A stretch of DNA of 64,000 bases, taken from NCBI GenBank assembly GCA_002730525.1, contig PCAK01000033.1:62001-126000 (forward strand), written 5' to 3'. Under the pieces are notes generated by a model that saw only the letters and a list, made by a program, of their open reading frames with translations, ran no database searches and was not told the DNA's origin. Shown here in pieces: positions 53,495 through 62,985 of this stretch; the first letter of the stretch is position 1; every line of letters begins with the position of its first letter. The stretch comes from Acidobacteriota bacterium (GTDB lineage: Bacteria; Acidobacteriota; Vicinamibacteria; Vicinamibacterales; UBA823). Position numbers and translations under genes: made by a program.

Positions 53495-54768
53495 TCGTTC
53501 GCGAAACGTTTGACAACGGCCTCCGCCTGCTCACCGAGGCGATGCCGCATGTCCGCTCGATCAGTCTCGGCGTCTGGCTCGCTCGCGGATCCCGCCACGA
53601 AGACCCCGCGCAGTCGGGCATCTCCCACTTCATCGAGCACATGTTGTTCAAGGGCTCGACGTCACGTTCGGCCCAGGAGATCGCGCAGGCGATCGACTCG
53701 ATCGGAGGACAGGTCGACGCGTTCACCGCGAAGGAGTACGCCGGCTACTACGTCAAGGTGCTCGATGCGCACCTCGGAGCCGCGCTCGACATCCTGTCCG
53801 ACCTCGTGCTGCATCCGGCATTCCGTGAGGAGGAGATCGAGCGGGAGAAGAAGGTCGTTCTCGAAGAGATCAAGATGGTCGAGGACACGCCCGACGACCT
53901 GGTGCACGAACTGTTCACGCAGCAGTTCTGGACCGACCACGCCCTGGGCCGGCCGATTCTGGGGGTGCCCGACACCGTGTCGGCGTTCACGTCCAGCGCC
54001 CTGCAGACGTTCTTCGAGGAGGCGTATGTCGCCCCGAACGTGATCATCTCGGCGGCCGGAAATCTCGACCACGCGAGGCTGCGTGGCCTGGTCGCCGAGT
54101 CGTTCGCCGAACTGCCCGCGCACGGGGCGCCCGTGTCGTGGGTCCAGCCCGACGCGGCACCTCAGCTCCAGATCAGGGACAAGGAGCTGGAGCAGAGCCA
54201 CCTCTGCCTCGGCTCGGCCGCCTACCCTCAAGATCACCCGGATCGCTTCATCAGCTATCTCATGAACACGATGCTGGGGGACTCGATGAGTTCCCGCTTG
54301 TTTCAGCATATCCGCGAGGAACGCGGGCTGGCCTATGCCGTGTTCAGTGGGCTGACGGCGTATCGCGATACGGGGGCGCTGACGGTGTATGCAGGGTGTG
54401 CGAGCGACTCAGTCGAGCAGGTACTCGAGCTGGTCGTGGCCGAGATGCGGAACCTGGCTGGCACCGCGGTGCCGACGGAGGAGTTGCAGCGAGCGAAGGA
54501 TCACTTGAAAGGCAGCCTGATGCTGTCGCTGGAGAACACGGCCTCGCGGATGTCACACCTGGCTCGCCAGGAGCTCTACTTCGGCGAGCAGTCCGATCTG
54601 GACGAGATTCTCGAGAGCATCGATCGCGTGACGGTCGAGGACGTGCAGCGGGTGGGTCGGGATCTGCTGGCGGACGGCCCCCGGGCCGTCACCGTGCTGG
54701 GACCGTCGGCCGGGCTCGACTTGTCGGCCGAGCAGCTTGGGGTGGCCGTGGCGTCTACCGTCGAGTAA
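53491..54768 (+). CDS. M16 family zinc peptidase (processing-peptidase-like)
   Basis: 425 residues. The inverted zinc motif GISHFIEHMLFKGSTSRSAQ (H-x-x-E-H, about residues 50-54) and the downstream glutamate in EIEREKKVVLEEIKMVEDTP (about 126-130) complete the metal site. The C-terminal half is the inactive M16 repeat with HIREERGLAYAVFSGLTAY. Length fits the bacterial YmxG/mitochondrial processing peptidase-like group. The role is probably degradation of peptides or proteins. It lies at the head of a plus-strand run with a metallo-hydrolase and then purB. Confidence 0.93.
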   Translation: MIVRETFDNGLRLLTEAMPHVRSISLGVWLARGSRHEDPAQSGISHFIEHMLFKGSTSRSAQEIAQAIDSIGGQVDAFTAKEYAGYYVKVLDAHLGAALDILSDLVLHPAFREEEIEREKKVVLEEIKMVEDTPDDLVHELFTQQFWTDHALGRPILGVPDTVSAFTSSALQTFFEEAYVAPNVIISAAGNLDHARLRGLVAESFAELPAHGAPVSWVQPDAAPQLQIRDKELEQSHLCLGSAAYPQDHPDRFISYLMNTMLGDSMSSRLFQHIREERGLAYAVFSGLTAYRDTGALTVYAGCASDSVEQVLELVVAEMRNLAGTAVPTEELQRAKDHLKGSLMLSLENTASRMSHLARQELYFGEQSDLDEILESIDRVTVEDVQRVGRDLLADGPRAVTVLGPSAGLDLSAEQLGVAVASTVE

Positions 54769-54797
54769 GCGCCGGTTGGCCACTGGAGGATGAGGCA

Positions 54798-55661
54798 ATT
54801 TCGGTCGAACTGACAGTCCTCGGGAGCGGCAGCAGCGGGAATGCGACGCTCGTGGCGGCTGGCGACGATCGCGTGCTGATCGACGCCGGCCTCAGCTACC
54901 GCGCCCTGCGGCAGCGGCTGGACGGCGTCGGCGTCGATCCGGACACGCTGGGTGCGGTGCTCATCACCCACGCGCACGTCGACCACGTGCGCGGCGCGGC
55001 GATGCTGTCGAGAAAGCACGGGATTCCGATTCATGCGACCGGCGGAGCCCGCGAAGGTTGGGGGAGGGGAGCCGACAAGGTCGCTGGGTGGGAAGCGTTG
55101 CTGGCGGGGCGCCCGGTCGCCTTCGGTGCGTTGCGATTCATTCCGTTCGGCGTCAGTCATGACGCCGATGAGGCTCTGGGCTTTCGGATCGAAACGCCAG
55201 ACGGCGCGATCGGGTTCGCGACTGACGTGGGGCAGATCACCGACGATCTGGTGGCGCGGTTCTCCGACTGCCGGGTGCTGGTGGTGGAGTCGAATCACGC
55301 GGTCGAACTGCTCAGGGTCAGCCCGTATGCGCCAAGCGTCCGGATGCGCATCGGCGGCGATGGTGGGCATCTGTCGAACGAGGCGCTGGCCGGGTTCATT
55401 CGGGAGCATCTGGGCGCCCAGGTGCGGTGCATCGTCCTGGCGCACCTCAGCCGGACCAACAACGTGCCTGCGCTGGCCGAATTGATCTGCCGGGAGGCGT
55501 TGACCGCGGCGGGGCGCCCCGGTGTCAGGGTCGTAGTGGCGGGCCAGGACCAGCCCACGCCGACGATCGATCTGGCGGGGCTGGCGCCGGCGCCGGTGTC
55601 CCCCGTTCAGGCGGCGCAGCAGGTCTCACTGCCCTTCGGAGGCTCGTCAGCGCGAGCCTAG
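54798..55661 (+). CDS. MBL-fold metallo-hydrolase (WalJ/YycJ-like), apparent ATT start
   Basis: About 287 residues. The start SVELTVLGSGSSGNATLVAA and AVLITHAHVDHVRGAAMLSR (H-x-H-x-D-H) are the hallmarks of the WalJ branch of metallo-beta-lactamase-fold nucleases or phosphodiesterases. The reading frame has no ATG, GTG or TTG near its family-conserved beginning: residues line up with the usual Met at ATT 54798, with GGAGG at 54785-54789 eight bases upstream. A very rare ATT start, or an ATG-to-ATT error, is the best reading; CTG at 54783 is also possible. The start is 29 bases after the M16 stop. Confidence 0.82.
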   Translation: MSVELTVLGSGSSGNATLVAAGDDRVLIDAGLSYRALRQRLDGVGVDPDTLGAVLITHAHVDHVRGAAMLSRKHGIPIHATGGAREGWGRGADKVAGWEALLAGRPVAFGALRFIPFGVSHDADEALGFRIETPDGAIGFATDVGQITDDLVARFSDCRVLVVESNHAVELLRVSPYAPSVRMRIGGDGGHLSNEALAGFIREHLGAQVRCIVLAHLSRTNNVPALAELICREALTAAGRPGVRVVVAGQDQPTPTIDLAGLAPAPVSPVQAAQQVSLPFGGSSARA

Positions 55662-55708
55662 ACACGAGAGGAACGCGGCCGTGGGTCTCCTGCTTTGAGT
55701 TCTGCATC

Positions 55709-57028
55709 ATGATTTCGCGTTATACCCACCCCGACATGGGCCGCATCTGGACCGACCAGCGCCGGTACGAGACCTGGCTGCTCGTCGAGACGGCAGCCGC
55801 CGAGGCGATGGCGAAGGCCGGCCTGATCCCTGATGACGCGGCGCGCGACATTCGAGAACGCGGCGCCGTCGACGCGGCACGAGTCGACGAGATCGAAGCG
55901 ACGACTCAGCACGACGTGATTGCGTTCACGACCGCGGTCGCCGAACATGTCGGCGAGTCGGCGCGGTGGCTGCATTTCGGCCTGACGTCGTCGGACGTGA
56001 TCGATACCGCTCAGGCGCTCCAGATGCGCGAGGCGTGCGATCTGATCCTTCAGGGCCTCGACGCCGCGCTCGACGCCGTCCGGGCTCGCGCCGAAGAGCA
56101 TCGCGACACGCCGATGATCGGCAGGACCCACGGCGTGCACGCCGAGCCGATGACGTTCGGTCTGAAGCTGGCGCTCTGGCACGCCGAGCTGGTGCGCGAT
56201 CGGCTCCGCGTGAGCCGTGCGCGCGATGTGATCAGCGTCGGGAAGATCTCGGGCGCCGTCGGCACCTACGCACACCTCGATCCGGCGATCGAGGCTGACG
56301 TCTGCCAGCGGCTCGAACTCACCGCGGCGCCGGTCGCGTCGCAGGTGCTGCAGCGCGACCGCCACGCCGAGTTACTCACGGCGCTCGCGATCACCGCGGC
56401 GTCGATAGAGAAATTCGCGCTCGAGATTCGCGGCCTCCAGAAGACCGAGATCGGCGAGGTCCAGGAGCCGTTCGGCAAGGGGCAGAAGGGCTCATCGGCG
56501 ATGCCGCACAAGCGGAATCCGATCGGCTGCGAACAGTTGACCGGGCTGGCGCGACTGTTGCGCGCGAACGCCATGGCCGCGCTCGAGAACGTGGCGCTCT
56601 GGCACGAGCGCGACATCTCACACTCGTCCGTCGAGCGCGTGATCCTGCCGGACAGCTTCATTGCGCTCGACCATATGCTGCGGCGCTTCACGCGGATCGT
56701 GCGCGGGTTGGTCGTGAATCCCGAGCGGATGCGCGAGAATCTCGAGCGATCCCGCGGGGTCGTCTTCTCCGGCACCGTGCTGCTGGAACTCGCGCAGCGC
56801 GGCGTGTCGCGAGAGCAGGCCTACGAGTGGGTGCAACGCAACGCGATGCGGTCCTTCGACGAAGCAGCCGACTTCAAGGCCTTGTTGCTTGCCGATCGCG
56901 ACGTCGTGGCCGTGCTGCCGGCTGAGGTGATCGAGCAGGCGTTCGACTTGAAGATACAACTGCGGCACGTGGGCCGGATTTTCGAGCGAGTGTTCGGGGA
57001 CGGTGCCGGGCAGGGAGGAACGTCGTGA
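55709..57028 (+). CDS. purB: Adenylosuccinate lyase
   Basis: 439 residues from the ATG at 55709; the frame is open earlier but family sequence starts here ([20 protein letters not shown]). It has [60 protein letters not shown] and the signature [20 protein letters not shown], whose Ser is the catalytic acid/base. The enzyme splits succino-AICAR and adenylosuccinate with release of fumarate. The stop overlaps the purS start (GTGA). Confidence 0.97.
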   Translation: MISRYTHPDMGRIWTDQRRYETWLLVETAAAEAMAKAGLIPDDAARDIRERGAVDAARVDEIEATTQHDVIAFTTAVAEHVGESARWLHFGLTSSDVIDTAQALQMREACDLILQGLDAALDAVRARAEEHRDTPMIGRTHGVHAEPMTFGLKLALWHAELVRDRLRVSRARDVISVGKISGAVGTYAHLDPAIEADVCQRLELTAAPVASQVLQRDRHAELLTALAITAASIEKFALEIRGLQKTEIGEVQEPFGKGQKGSSAMPHKRNPIGCEQLTGLARLLRANAMAALENVALWHERDISHSSVERVILPDSFIALDHMLRRFTRIVRGLVVNPERMRENLERSRGVVFSGTVLLELAQRGVSREQAYEWVQRNAMRSFDEAADFKALLLADRDVVAVLPAEVIEQAFDLKIQLRHVGRIFERVFGDGAGQGGTS

Positions 57029-57264
57029 AGGCACGGGTGTTCGTGACGCTTCGGCCGTCGGTATTCGATCCGCAGGGACAGACGATCGCCGACGCGCTCC
57101 ATTCGATGGGCTACGGCGGCGTACAGGACGTGCGGCAGGGCAAGTACTTCGAGCTCGATCTCGACGCGGCCACGCCCGACGCAGCGCGCGCGCTGGCGGG
57201 CGAGGTGGCCGACAAGTTGCTAGCGAATCCGGTCATCGAGAGCTACCGGGTCGAAGTGGACTGA
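57025..57264 (+). CDS. purS: Phosphoribosylformylglycinamidine synthase subunit PurS
   Basis: 79 residues, GTG start overlapping the purB stop. VFVTLRPSVFDPQGQTIADA and DVRQGKYFELDLDA, then the ending NPVIESYRVEVD, are PurS motifs. It forms the bridging subunit of the small-PurL/PurQ/PurS complex that turns FGAR into FGAM. It is followed by purQ three bases later. Confidence 0.95.
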   Translation: MKARVFVTLRPSVFDPQGQTIADALHSMGYGGVQDVRQGKYFELDLDAATPDAARALAGEVADKLLANPVIESYRVEVD

Positions 57265-57267
57265 GCC

Positions 57268-57981
57268 ATGAAATTCGCCGTTGTCGTCTTTCCCGGTTCG
57301 AACTGTGACCACGACGCGTACCACGCAGTGAAGCACGTGCTGGGTGCCGATGCCGAGTTCGTCTGGCACAAGGAGGCCGATCTCAAGGGTGCCGACGTCG
57401 TGATTCTCCCCGGCGGCTTCTCGTACGGGGACTATCTACGGACCGGCGCGATCGCACGCTTCTCACCGATCATGGCGCCGGTGGTGGCGTTCGCCGAGGC
57501 CGGTGGCCCCGTGCTCGGGGTGTGCAACGGCTTCCAGGTGCTCACCGAGGTCGGCCTGCTGCCGGGCGGCCTCCTGCGCAACCGGAGCGTCAAGTTCCTG
57601 TGCGAGCAGGTCCATGTTCGCGTCGAGGCGATCGATACGCCGTTCACGTGCGCAGCGACGGCGGGGCAGGTCTTGCGGATGCCGATCGCACACGGCGAAG
57701 GGAACTACTTCGCGCCGCCCGACGTACTGGACGCACTCGAAGCGAATCGTCAGGTGGTGTTCCGCTACTGCGATGCCGGAGGCGAGATCATCGACGCGGC
57801 GAATCCCAATGGATCGGCCCGCGGCATTGCCGGGCTGTGCAATGCGCGGCGGAACGTCGTGGCGCTGATGCCGCATCCCGAGCGCGCGTGCGAGTCGGCC
57901 GTGGGCAGTGCCGACGGTCTGGTGGTGCTCGAATCGGCCGTTGCCGCGCTCGGCAGCGACGGCATGCTACGGACCGGATGA
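57268..57981 (+). CDS. purQ: Phosphoribosylformylglycinamidine synthase subunit PurQ
   Basis: 237 residues, class I glutamine amidotransferase. [60 protein letters not shown] with the catalytic Cys (about residue 85), a [10 protein letters not shown] block and LMPHPERAC with the catalytic His are present. It hydrolyses glutamine and passes ammonia to PurL. The gene is three bases after purS. Confidence 0.97.
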   Translation: MKFAVVVFPGSNCDHDAYHAVKHVLGADAEFVWHKEADLKGADVVILPGGFSYGDYLRTGAIARFSPIMAPVVAFAEAGGPVLGVCNGFQVLTEVGLLPGGLLRNRSVKFLCEQVHVRVEAIDTPFTCAATAGQVLRMPIAHGEGNYFAPPDVLDALEANRQVVFRYCDAGGEIIDAANPNGSARGIAGLCNARRNVVALMPHPERACESAVGSADGLVVLESAVAALGSDGMLRTG

Positions 57982-58004
57982 TTTGATTGCGGGCGTGACA
58001 ACCG

Positions 58005-60257
58005 ATGGCCATCGATTCTGAGACGCTCGAGCGGCACGGGCTCATTCCCGCCGAGTACGACAAGATTCTCGACATCCTCGGCCGCGAGCCGTCGATCACG
58101 GAGCTCGGCATCTTCTCGGTGATGTGGTCCGAGCACTGCAGCTACAAGAGTTCGCGGATTCACCTCAAGACGCTGCCGACGACCGGCGCGCGGGTCGTGC
58201 AGGGGCCCGGTGAAAACGCCGGCGCGGTCGACGTGGGCGACGGACTCGTCGCCGTGTTCAAGATCGAATCGCACAATCATCCGTCGTTCATCGAGCCGTA
58301 TCAGGGTGCCGCGACCGGGGTCGGGGGGATCATCCGCGACATCTTCACCATGGGCGCCCGTCCGATCGCGCTGCTGAATTCACTCCGCTTCGGACCGCTC
58401 GAGGATGCGCGGACCCGCGGCATCCTCGAGGGTGTGGTGGCCGGCATTGGTGGCTACGGCAACAGCATCGGCATTCCGACGGTGGGCGGAGAGGTTGCGT
58501 TCGAGGAAGGCTACGCCGGGAATCCGCTCGTCAACGTCTTCTGCCTCGGGCTGGCGAAAGCGGGCAGCCTGGTGATGGGCCAGGCGTCTGGCGCGGGCAA
58601 TCCGGTCTACTACGTCGGGGCCAAGACCGGTCGCGACGGCATCCACGGCGCGACGATGGCCTCGGCCGAGTTCGATGAGCGGTCGTCGGAGAAGCGGCCG
58701 GCCGTCCAGGTGGGCGACCCGTTCATGGAGAAACTGCTGCTCGAGGCCTGCCTCGAGTTGATGCAGACCGACGCGCTCGTCGGGATACAGGACATGGGCG
58801 CGGCCGGCCTCACCTGCTCGACCTCGGAGATGGGCTCCCGCGGCGGAGCCGGCATCGACATCGACGTGAGTCGTGTGCCGCAGCGCGAATCAGGCATGAC
58901 GCCATACGAGATCATGCTGTCCGAATCGCAGGAGCGGATGCTCATGGTCGTCAAGCAGGGACGCGAAGCCGAGGTGGAGCGGATCTTCGAGAAGTGGGAT
59001 CTGCACGCCGTACCGATCGGCGAGGTGACCACTGACGGCCAGTTGCGGGTGCGGCAGGACGGCGCGATCGTTGCCGAGATTCCCAACGGTCCGCTCGCCG
59101 ATCAAGCGCCGCTCTATGACCGGCCCACCGAGCCCCCGGCGTATCTCGCCACGTCGAGTCGCCTGGATCTCGAAGCCCTGCCGGAACTGCCCGCTACGGA
59201 TGCGGCGCTGCGAACGCTGCTCGGATCGCCCGCTGTGGCGAGCAAGCGCTGGATTTACCGTCAATACGACCACATGGTGCGTACCAACACGATCTCGCCC
59301 GCGGGTATGGGCGCCGGCGTGGTGAGGCTGAAGGGCACGAATCGAGCCCTCGCGATGTCGGTTGACGGGAACGGGCGGCATAGCTACCTCGATCCGCATC
59401 TCGGCGCGATGCTGGCCGTGGCCGAAGCGTCGCGCAACGTGGCGTGCGCGGGCGCGCTGCCGATCGCCGCCACGAACTGCTTGAACTTCGGCAATCCCGA
59501 GCGGCCGGAGACCATGTGGCAGTTTGCACGCGCCGTGGCGGGAATCGGCGAAGCGTGCCGGGCACTCGATGTGCCGATCACCGGCGGCAACGTGAGTTTG
59601 TATAACGAGACTGACGGGCAGGCGATCTATCCGACGCCGGTGTTGGGTGTCGTCGGGGTGATCGAGGATGCGTCCCGAGTGCTTGGCCGAGTGTTCCCTG
59701 GCGCGGAATCGACCGTCCTGCTGCTGGGTGGAGGCGAGGGCGCGCTGGGCGGCAGCGAGTATCTCAAGCTGATCTGCGGTCAGGTGGCCGGTTCGCTCGC
59801 GAGCTTGTCGCTCGAGGCCGAGCGGGCGTTGCAGTTGCTGCTCGTCGAGTTGGCCGGCGAGGGCCTCATCCGCTCGGCGCATGACTGCTCCGACGGTGGC
59901 CTCGCGGTCGCCCTGGCCGAGTGCTGCTTCGACACCGGCGGCGTGGGCGCCGAATTGATGATGCCCGATGCTCCGGGCGACGCCCTGGGCGACGGACGAA
60001 TCGACGTTTCGGACGCGTCGATGCTATTCGGGGAGGCGCCGTCGCGCGTCCTCGTGTCGGTCGCCGATGACGACTTCGGGCTAGTGCGGATGCGCGCGGA
60101 AGCCGCGGGCGTGCCGATTGCCGGGCAGGGCCGGACCGGCGGCGACCGGATCCGGGTCTCACTCGCCGGGCGGCCCGTTCTCGACATCGCGGTCGCCGAG
60201 GCCGAGACTGCCTGGCGACAGGGATTGGAACGATACTTCGAGGATCGAGCCGCGTAG
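58005..60257 (+). CDS. purL: Phosphoribosylformylglycinamidine synthase subunit PurL (small type)
   Basis: 750 residues, the size of the small PurL that needs PurS and Pur[81 protein letters not shown] and the second-half [16 protein letters not shown] and [12 protein letters not shown]-like ([16 protein letters not shown]) motifs are intact. It makes FGAM from FGAR with ATP and ammonia. It lies 23 bases after purQ. Confidence 0.98.
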   Translation: MAIDSETLERHGLIPAEYDKILDILGREPSITELGIFSVMWSEHCSYKSSRIHLKTLPTTGARVVQGPGENAGAVDVGDGLVAVFKIESHNHPSFIEPYQGAATGVGGIIRDIFTMGARPIALLNSLRFGPLEDARTRGILEGVVAGIGGYGNSIGIPTVGGEVAFEEGYAGNPLVNVFCLGLAKAGSLVMGQASGAGNPVYYVGAKTGRDGIHGATMASAEFDERSSEKRPAVQVGDPFMEKLLLEACLELMQTDALVGIQDMGAAGLTCSTSEMGSRGGAGIDIDVSRVPQRESGMTPYEIMLSESQERMLMVVKQGREAEVERIFEKWDLHAVPIGEVTTDGQLRVRQDGAIVAEIPNGPLADQAPLYDRPTEPPAYLATSSRLDLEALPELPATDAALRTLLGSPAVASKRWIYRQYDHMVRTNTISPAGMGAGVVRLKGTNRALAMSVDGNGRHSYLDPHLGAMLAVAEASRNVACAGALPIAATNCLNFGNPERPETMWQFARAVAGIGEACRALDVPITGGNVSLYNETDGQAIYPTPVLGVVGVIEDASRVLGRVFPGAESTVLLLGGGEGALGGSEYLKLICGQVAGSLASLSLEAERALQLLLVELAGEGLIRSAHDCSDGGLAVALAECCFDTGGVGAELMMPDAPGDALGDGRIDVSDASMLFGEAPSRVLVSVADDDFGLVRMRAEAAGVPIAGQGRTGGDRIRVSLAGRPVLDIAVAEAETAWRQGLERYFEDRAA

Positions 60258-60298
60258 GCTTCAGTGGTCCCTCACCCAGTGGCGAACGAGCCGCCGAC

Positions 60299-61726
60299 AT
60301 GAGCCGAATGAACATGCACGATGAGTTCAGAGACGAATGCGGGGTCTTCGGGATCCTCGGGCATCCCGACGCGGCCAATCTCACCTACCTCGGGCTCTAT
60401 GCCCTGCAGCATCGCGGGCAGGAGAGTGCCGGCATAGCCTCGGCGGACGGGACACGGCTCCACCTCTCGCGCGCGATGGGCTACGTCGCCGACGCGTTCG
60501 ATGAGTCCACGCTGCTTTCGCTCAAGGGGAGCTCAGCGATAGGTCACGTGCGCTATTCCACGGCCGGCGACATCCGCCTGGTCAACGCCCAGCCGATTCT
60601 GATCGATTGCGCGCACGGCGAGATCTCGCTTTGCCACAATGGCAATCTCGTCAATGCAAACGAGCTCCGCGACGATCTGGTGCAGCGAGGGTCCATTTTC
60701 CAGACCAACAGCGACACCGAGGTCATCCTGCATCTCTACGCGCGCTCACAGGCGCCGACGGCCGAGGACGCGATCATCGAGTCGGTCTCGCAGGTGCGCG
60801 GCGCGTTCTCGATTGCGATGCTGACCAAGGACAAGGTGATCGTCGTCCGCGATCCGCACGGCTTCCGTCCGCTGGCGATCGGCACGCTCGACGGCGCGAC
60901 GATCGTGTGCTCCGAGACCTGCGCGCTGGACTTGATCGGCGCCACCTACGTGCGCGACGTCGAACCCGGGGAAGTGCTCGTCATCGATGCGGCCGGCACG
61001 CGGTCGTACAAGCCGTTCGCCGAAGCGCCCGCGGCGCATTGCATCTTCGAGCATGTGTATTTCGCGCGGCCCGACAGCAGCGTCTTCGGCCAGAGCGTCG
61101 ACGAGGTTCGGACCGATCTGGGCCGCCGCCTGGCGCGGGATGCGCCGGTAGACGCCGACGTGGTCGTGCCGATTCCGGACTCCGGTGTCTGCGCGGCGCT
61201 GGGCTTCGCGGAAGAATCAGCCGTGCCGCTGAAGATGGGGCTGATTCGTAACCACTATGTCGGTCGCACCTTCATTCACCCGCAGCAAGCGATCCGGGAC
61301 TTCAAGGTCAAGGTGAAGCTCAATCCCGTCAAGAGCATTCTCAAAGGCAAGCGCGTGGTGCTTGTCGACGACTCGATCGTGCGCGGCACGACCAGTCGGA
61401 AGATCGTCGGGATGGTCCGGGCGGCCGGCGCCCGCGAGGTGCACATGCGGATCAGTTGCCCGCCCACGGTGTCGCCGTGCTACTACGGCATCGACACGCC
61501 TCGCCGCGAGGAGTTGATCGGGGCGACGCACACCGTGCCGGAAATCCAGAACTACCTGGGTGCCGACAGCCTGTCCTACCTCGACTGGGAAGGGATGCTC
61601 GGCGCGGTGGGCGCACGCCGGGCCGACTATTGCACGTCGTGCTTTACCGGGGAGTATCCGGTCGAGTTCCCCAGGAACGAAGGCGCGTATCTGCAGCTGG
61701 CGCTCAAGCTGCCGAACCAATCGTGA
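60299..61726 (+). CDS. purF: Amidophosphoribosyltransferase
   Basis: 475 residues. A short propeptide (MSRMNMHDEFRDE) precedes the nucleophile in CGVFGILGHPDAANLTYLGL; cleavage would expose Cys14. GLYALQHRGQESAGIASADG, GHVRYSTAGDIRLVNAQPIL and the PRPP loop VVLVDDSIVRGTTSRKIVGM are present. Cysteines in AAHCIFEHVYFARPDS, SCPPTVSPCYYGID and ADYCTSCFTGEYP fit the Bacillus-type enzyme that carries an oxygen-sensitive 4Fe-4S cluster. It makes phosphoribosylamine, the first committed purine step. Its stop is overlapped by the next gene. Confidence 0.97.
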   Translation: MSRMNMHDEFRDECGVFGILGHPDAANLTYLGLYALQHRGQESAGIASADGTRLHLSRAMGYVADAFDESTLLSLKGSSAIGHVRYSTAGDIRLVNAQPILIDCAHGEISLCHNGNLVNANELRDDLVQRGSIFQTNSDTEVILHLYARSQAPTAEDAIIESVSQVRGAFSIAMLTKDKVIVVRDPHGFRPLAIGTLDGATIVCSETCALDLIGATYVRDVEPGEVLVIDAAGTRSYKPFAEAPAAHCIFEHVYFARPDSSVFGQSVDEVRTDLGRRLARDAPVDADVVVPIPDSGVCAALGFAEESAVPLKMGLIRNHYVGRTFIHPQQAIRDFKVKVKLNPVKSILKGKRVVLVDDSIVRGTTSRKIVGMVRAAGAREVHMRISCPPTVSPCYYGIDTPRREELIGATHTVPEIQNYLGADSLSYLDWEGMLGAVGARRADYCTSCFTGEYPVEFPRNEGAYLQLALKLPNQS

Positions 61727-62946
61727 GTAGGCCGGGAATCAGGACCTGCGCCGGCGTTCGGCCGCCGAGAGGGCACGTCCGAGTTGGGGGCTGGCGCGCC
61801 TGGTCGGCCGCCGTGGCCGTGTTCCTGCTCGGCGTGACAGCCGGTACTCAGCCGGCACCGGGCGAGTGGGCCGTGGCCGACGCGATCGGTCAACTGGGCG
61901 AGTTCGACTACAGCACCCGGATCGAAGCGGCCCGCACGATCCGGCGCGCGTCTCCGATTATCGCGGTGCCGACGCTGGCCGATGCCGTGGCGACGCACGA
62001 AGACGGCTACGTGCGCTATCGCGCGCTGGTCTTGTTGACCGGGTTCGAGGATTCCCGAACCGAGGCCGTGGCGAGGGCGCTGTTCGACGATCCGAACGAT
62101 CGGCTGCGCGCCGTGGCCTACGCCTACTTCGAGCGGCATCCGGATGCCGGGGTGACGGAGCCCCTGCTGGGTGCGCTCGCCAAGGAGGAGTCCGAATTCG
62201 TTCGCCCGGCCGTTGTGCGAGCGCTCGCGGCGCGCGGCCGCGAGCCCGAGGTGCGCGCAGTCCTTGCGCGTGAGGCCACTCGGGGTGAGGACTTCTTCCG
62301 TAGCACCGTGATCGAGGCACTCGGTGACTACGCGGCCGACTACGCCTTGCCGGTGCTCGTCCGGATCGCGTTCCAGCCCGGTCCACTGCAGGACGATGCG
62401 ATCCTCGCGCTTGGAAAGATTGGTGAGTCGAGTGCGCTGAACGCCGTCCTCGCCTCGCAGGACGACGCCCCTCGATCGCTGCAAGCGTCGATCGCGGCGG
62501 CCAGCTGTCTCCTCGGCGTGGCGTGCGACGTGCAGATGGATTATCTCGAGGACGCGCTGCAGTATGCCGCGGCTCAGGAGGATTACCAGGAGGAGCTCCG
62601 CAGCATCAGCGCGGCGCTCGGCGCGATGGCCGTGCGGGGGCGAGCCGAGGCGCTCGCGATGCTGTTTAGCGTGGGCCGCGACGCGCCCGAAAGGGCGCGC
62701 GCCCCGATTGCGCTGGCGATTGGCACCGTGGCCTTGCGCGATCCCGCGCTGCTCATGCAGGTCCTGGGCGACGAGGACGACCCGGCGATGGCGCTGAGCC
62801 TGCTGGTCGACGCCTTCGACATGTTCCAGGAAGATTTCGAGGAGGAGCAGTTCTACGTGGCCGTCCGCGGGACCTACTGGGCGACCGAGGCCGGCTCCTC
62901 CGAGCGCGTGCTGGCCGAGGAGACGATCGCCCGACTCGAGTTCTAG
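61723..62946 (+). CDS. Exported HEAT-repeat protein
   Basis: 407 residues from a GTG that overlaps the purF stop (GTGA), so it is translated together with purF. A signal-like hydrophobic stretch (AWSAAVAVFLLGVTAG) lies at about residues 23-40 after a basic start. The rest is a chain of helical HEAT-type repeats: FDYSTRIEAARTIRRASPII, VRYRALVLLTGFEDSRTEAV, DRLRAVAYAYFERHPDAGVT, EFVRPAVVRALAARGREPEV, FFRSTVIEALGDYAADYALP. These usually bind proteins; no enzyme site is seen. Its place inside the purine operon is unexplained. The final 60 residues are acidic. Confidence 0.8.
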   Translation: MSRPGIRTCAGVRPPRGHVRVGGWRAWSAAVAVFLLGVTAGTQPAPGEWAVADAIGQLGEFDYSTRIEAARTIRRASPIIAVPTLADAVATHEDGYVRYRALVLLTGFEDSRTEAVARALFDDPNDRLRAVAYAYFERHPDAGVTEPLLGALAKEESEFVRPAVVRALAARGREPEVRAVLAREATRGEDFFRSTVIEALGDYAADYALPVLVRIAFQPGPLQDDAILALGKIGESSALNAVLASQDDAPRSLQASIAAASCLLGVACDVQMDYLEDALQYAAAQEDYQEELRSISAALGAMAVRGRAEALAMLFSVGRDAPERARAPIALAIGTVALRDPALLMQVLGDEDDPAMALSLLVDAFDMFQEDFEEEQFYVAVRGTYWATEAGSSERVLAEETIARLEF

Positions 62947-62954
62947 CGGAGCGC

Positions 62955-62977
62955 GGGGGGGGCGTGGCGAAGCCCCG
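62955..62977 (+). other. Eight-G run and hairpin upstream of purM
   Basis: Eight G residues (62955-62962) and a GGGGC / GCCCC stem with an eight-base loop fill most of the 39-base gap ahead of purM. The CGGGGCTTCGCC core (minus strand) matches the hairpin at 40986. It could be a weak terminator or attenuator. No good ribosome-binding site for purM is seen. Confidence 0.3.
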
Positions 62978-62985
62978 ATCTAGAA

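Noticed and set aside
54138-54797. Upstream part of the frame leading into the metallo-hydrolase
   Set aside because: It lies entirely inside the M16 peptidase gene in another frame and has no family similarity; the real protein starts near 54798.
40986-62977. The shared GGGGCTTCGCC hairpin core at 40986 and 62967 as a mobile repeat family
   Set aside because: Only two short partial copies are seen, both in positions natural for terminators in GC-rich DNA; two copies do not make a case for a mobile repeat.
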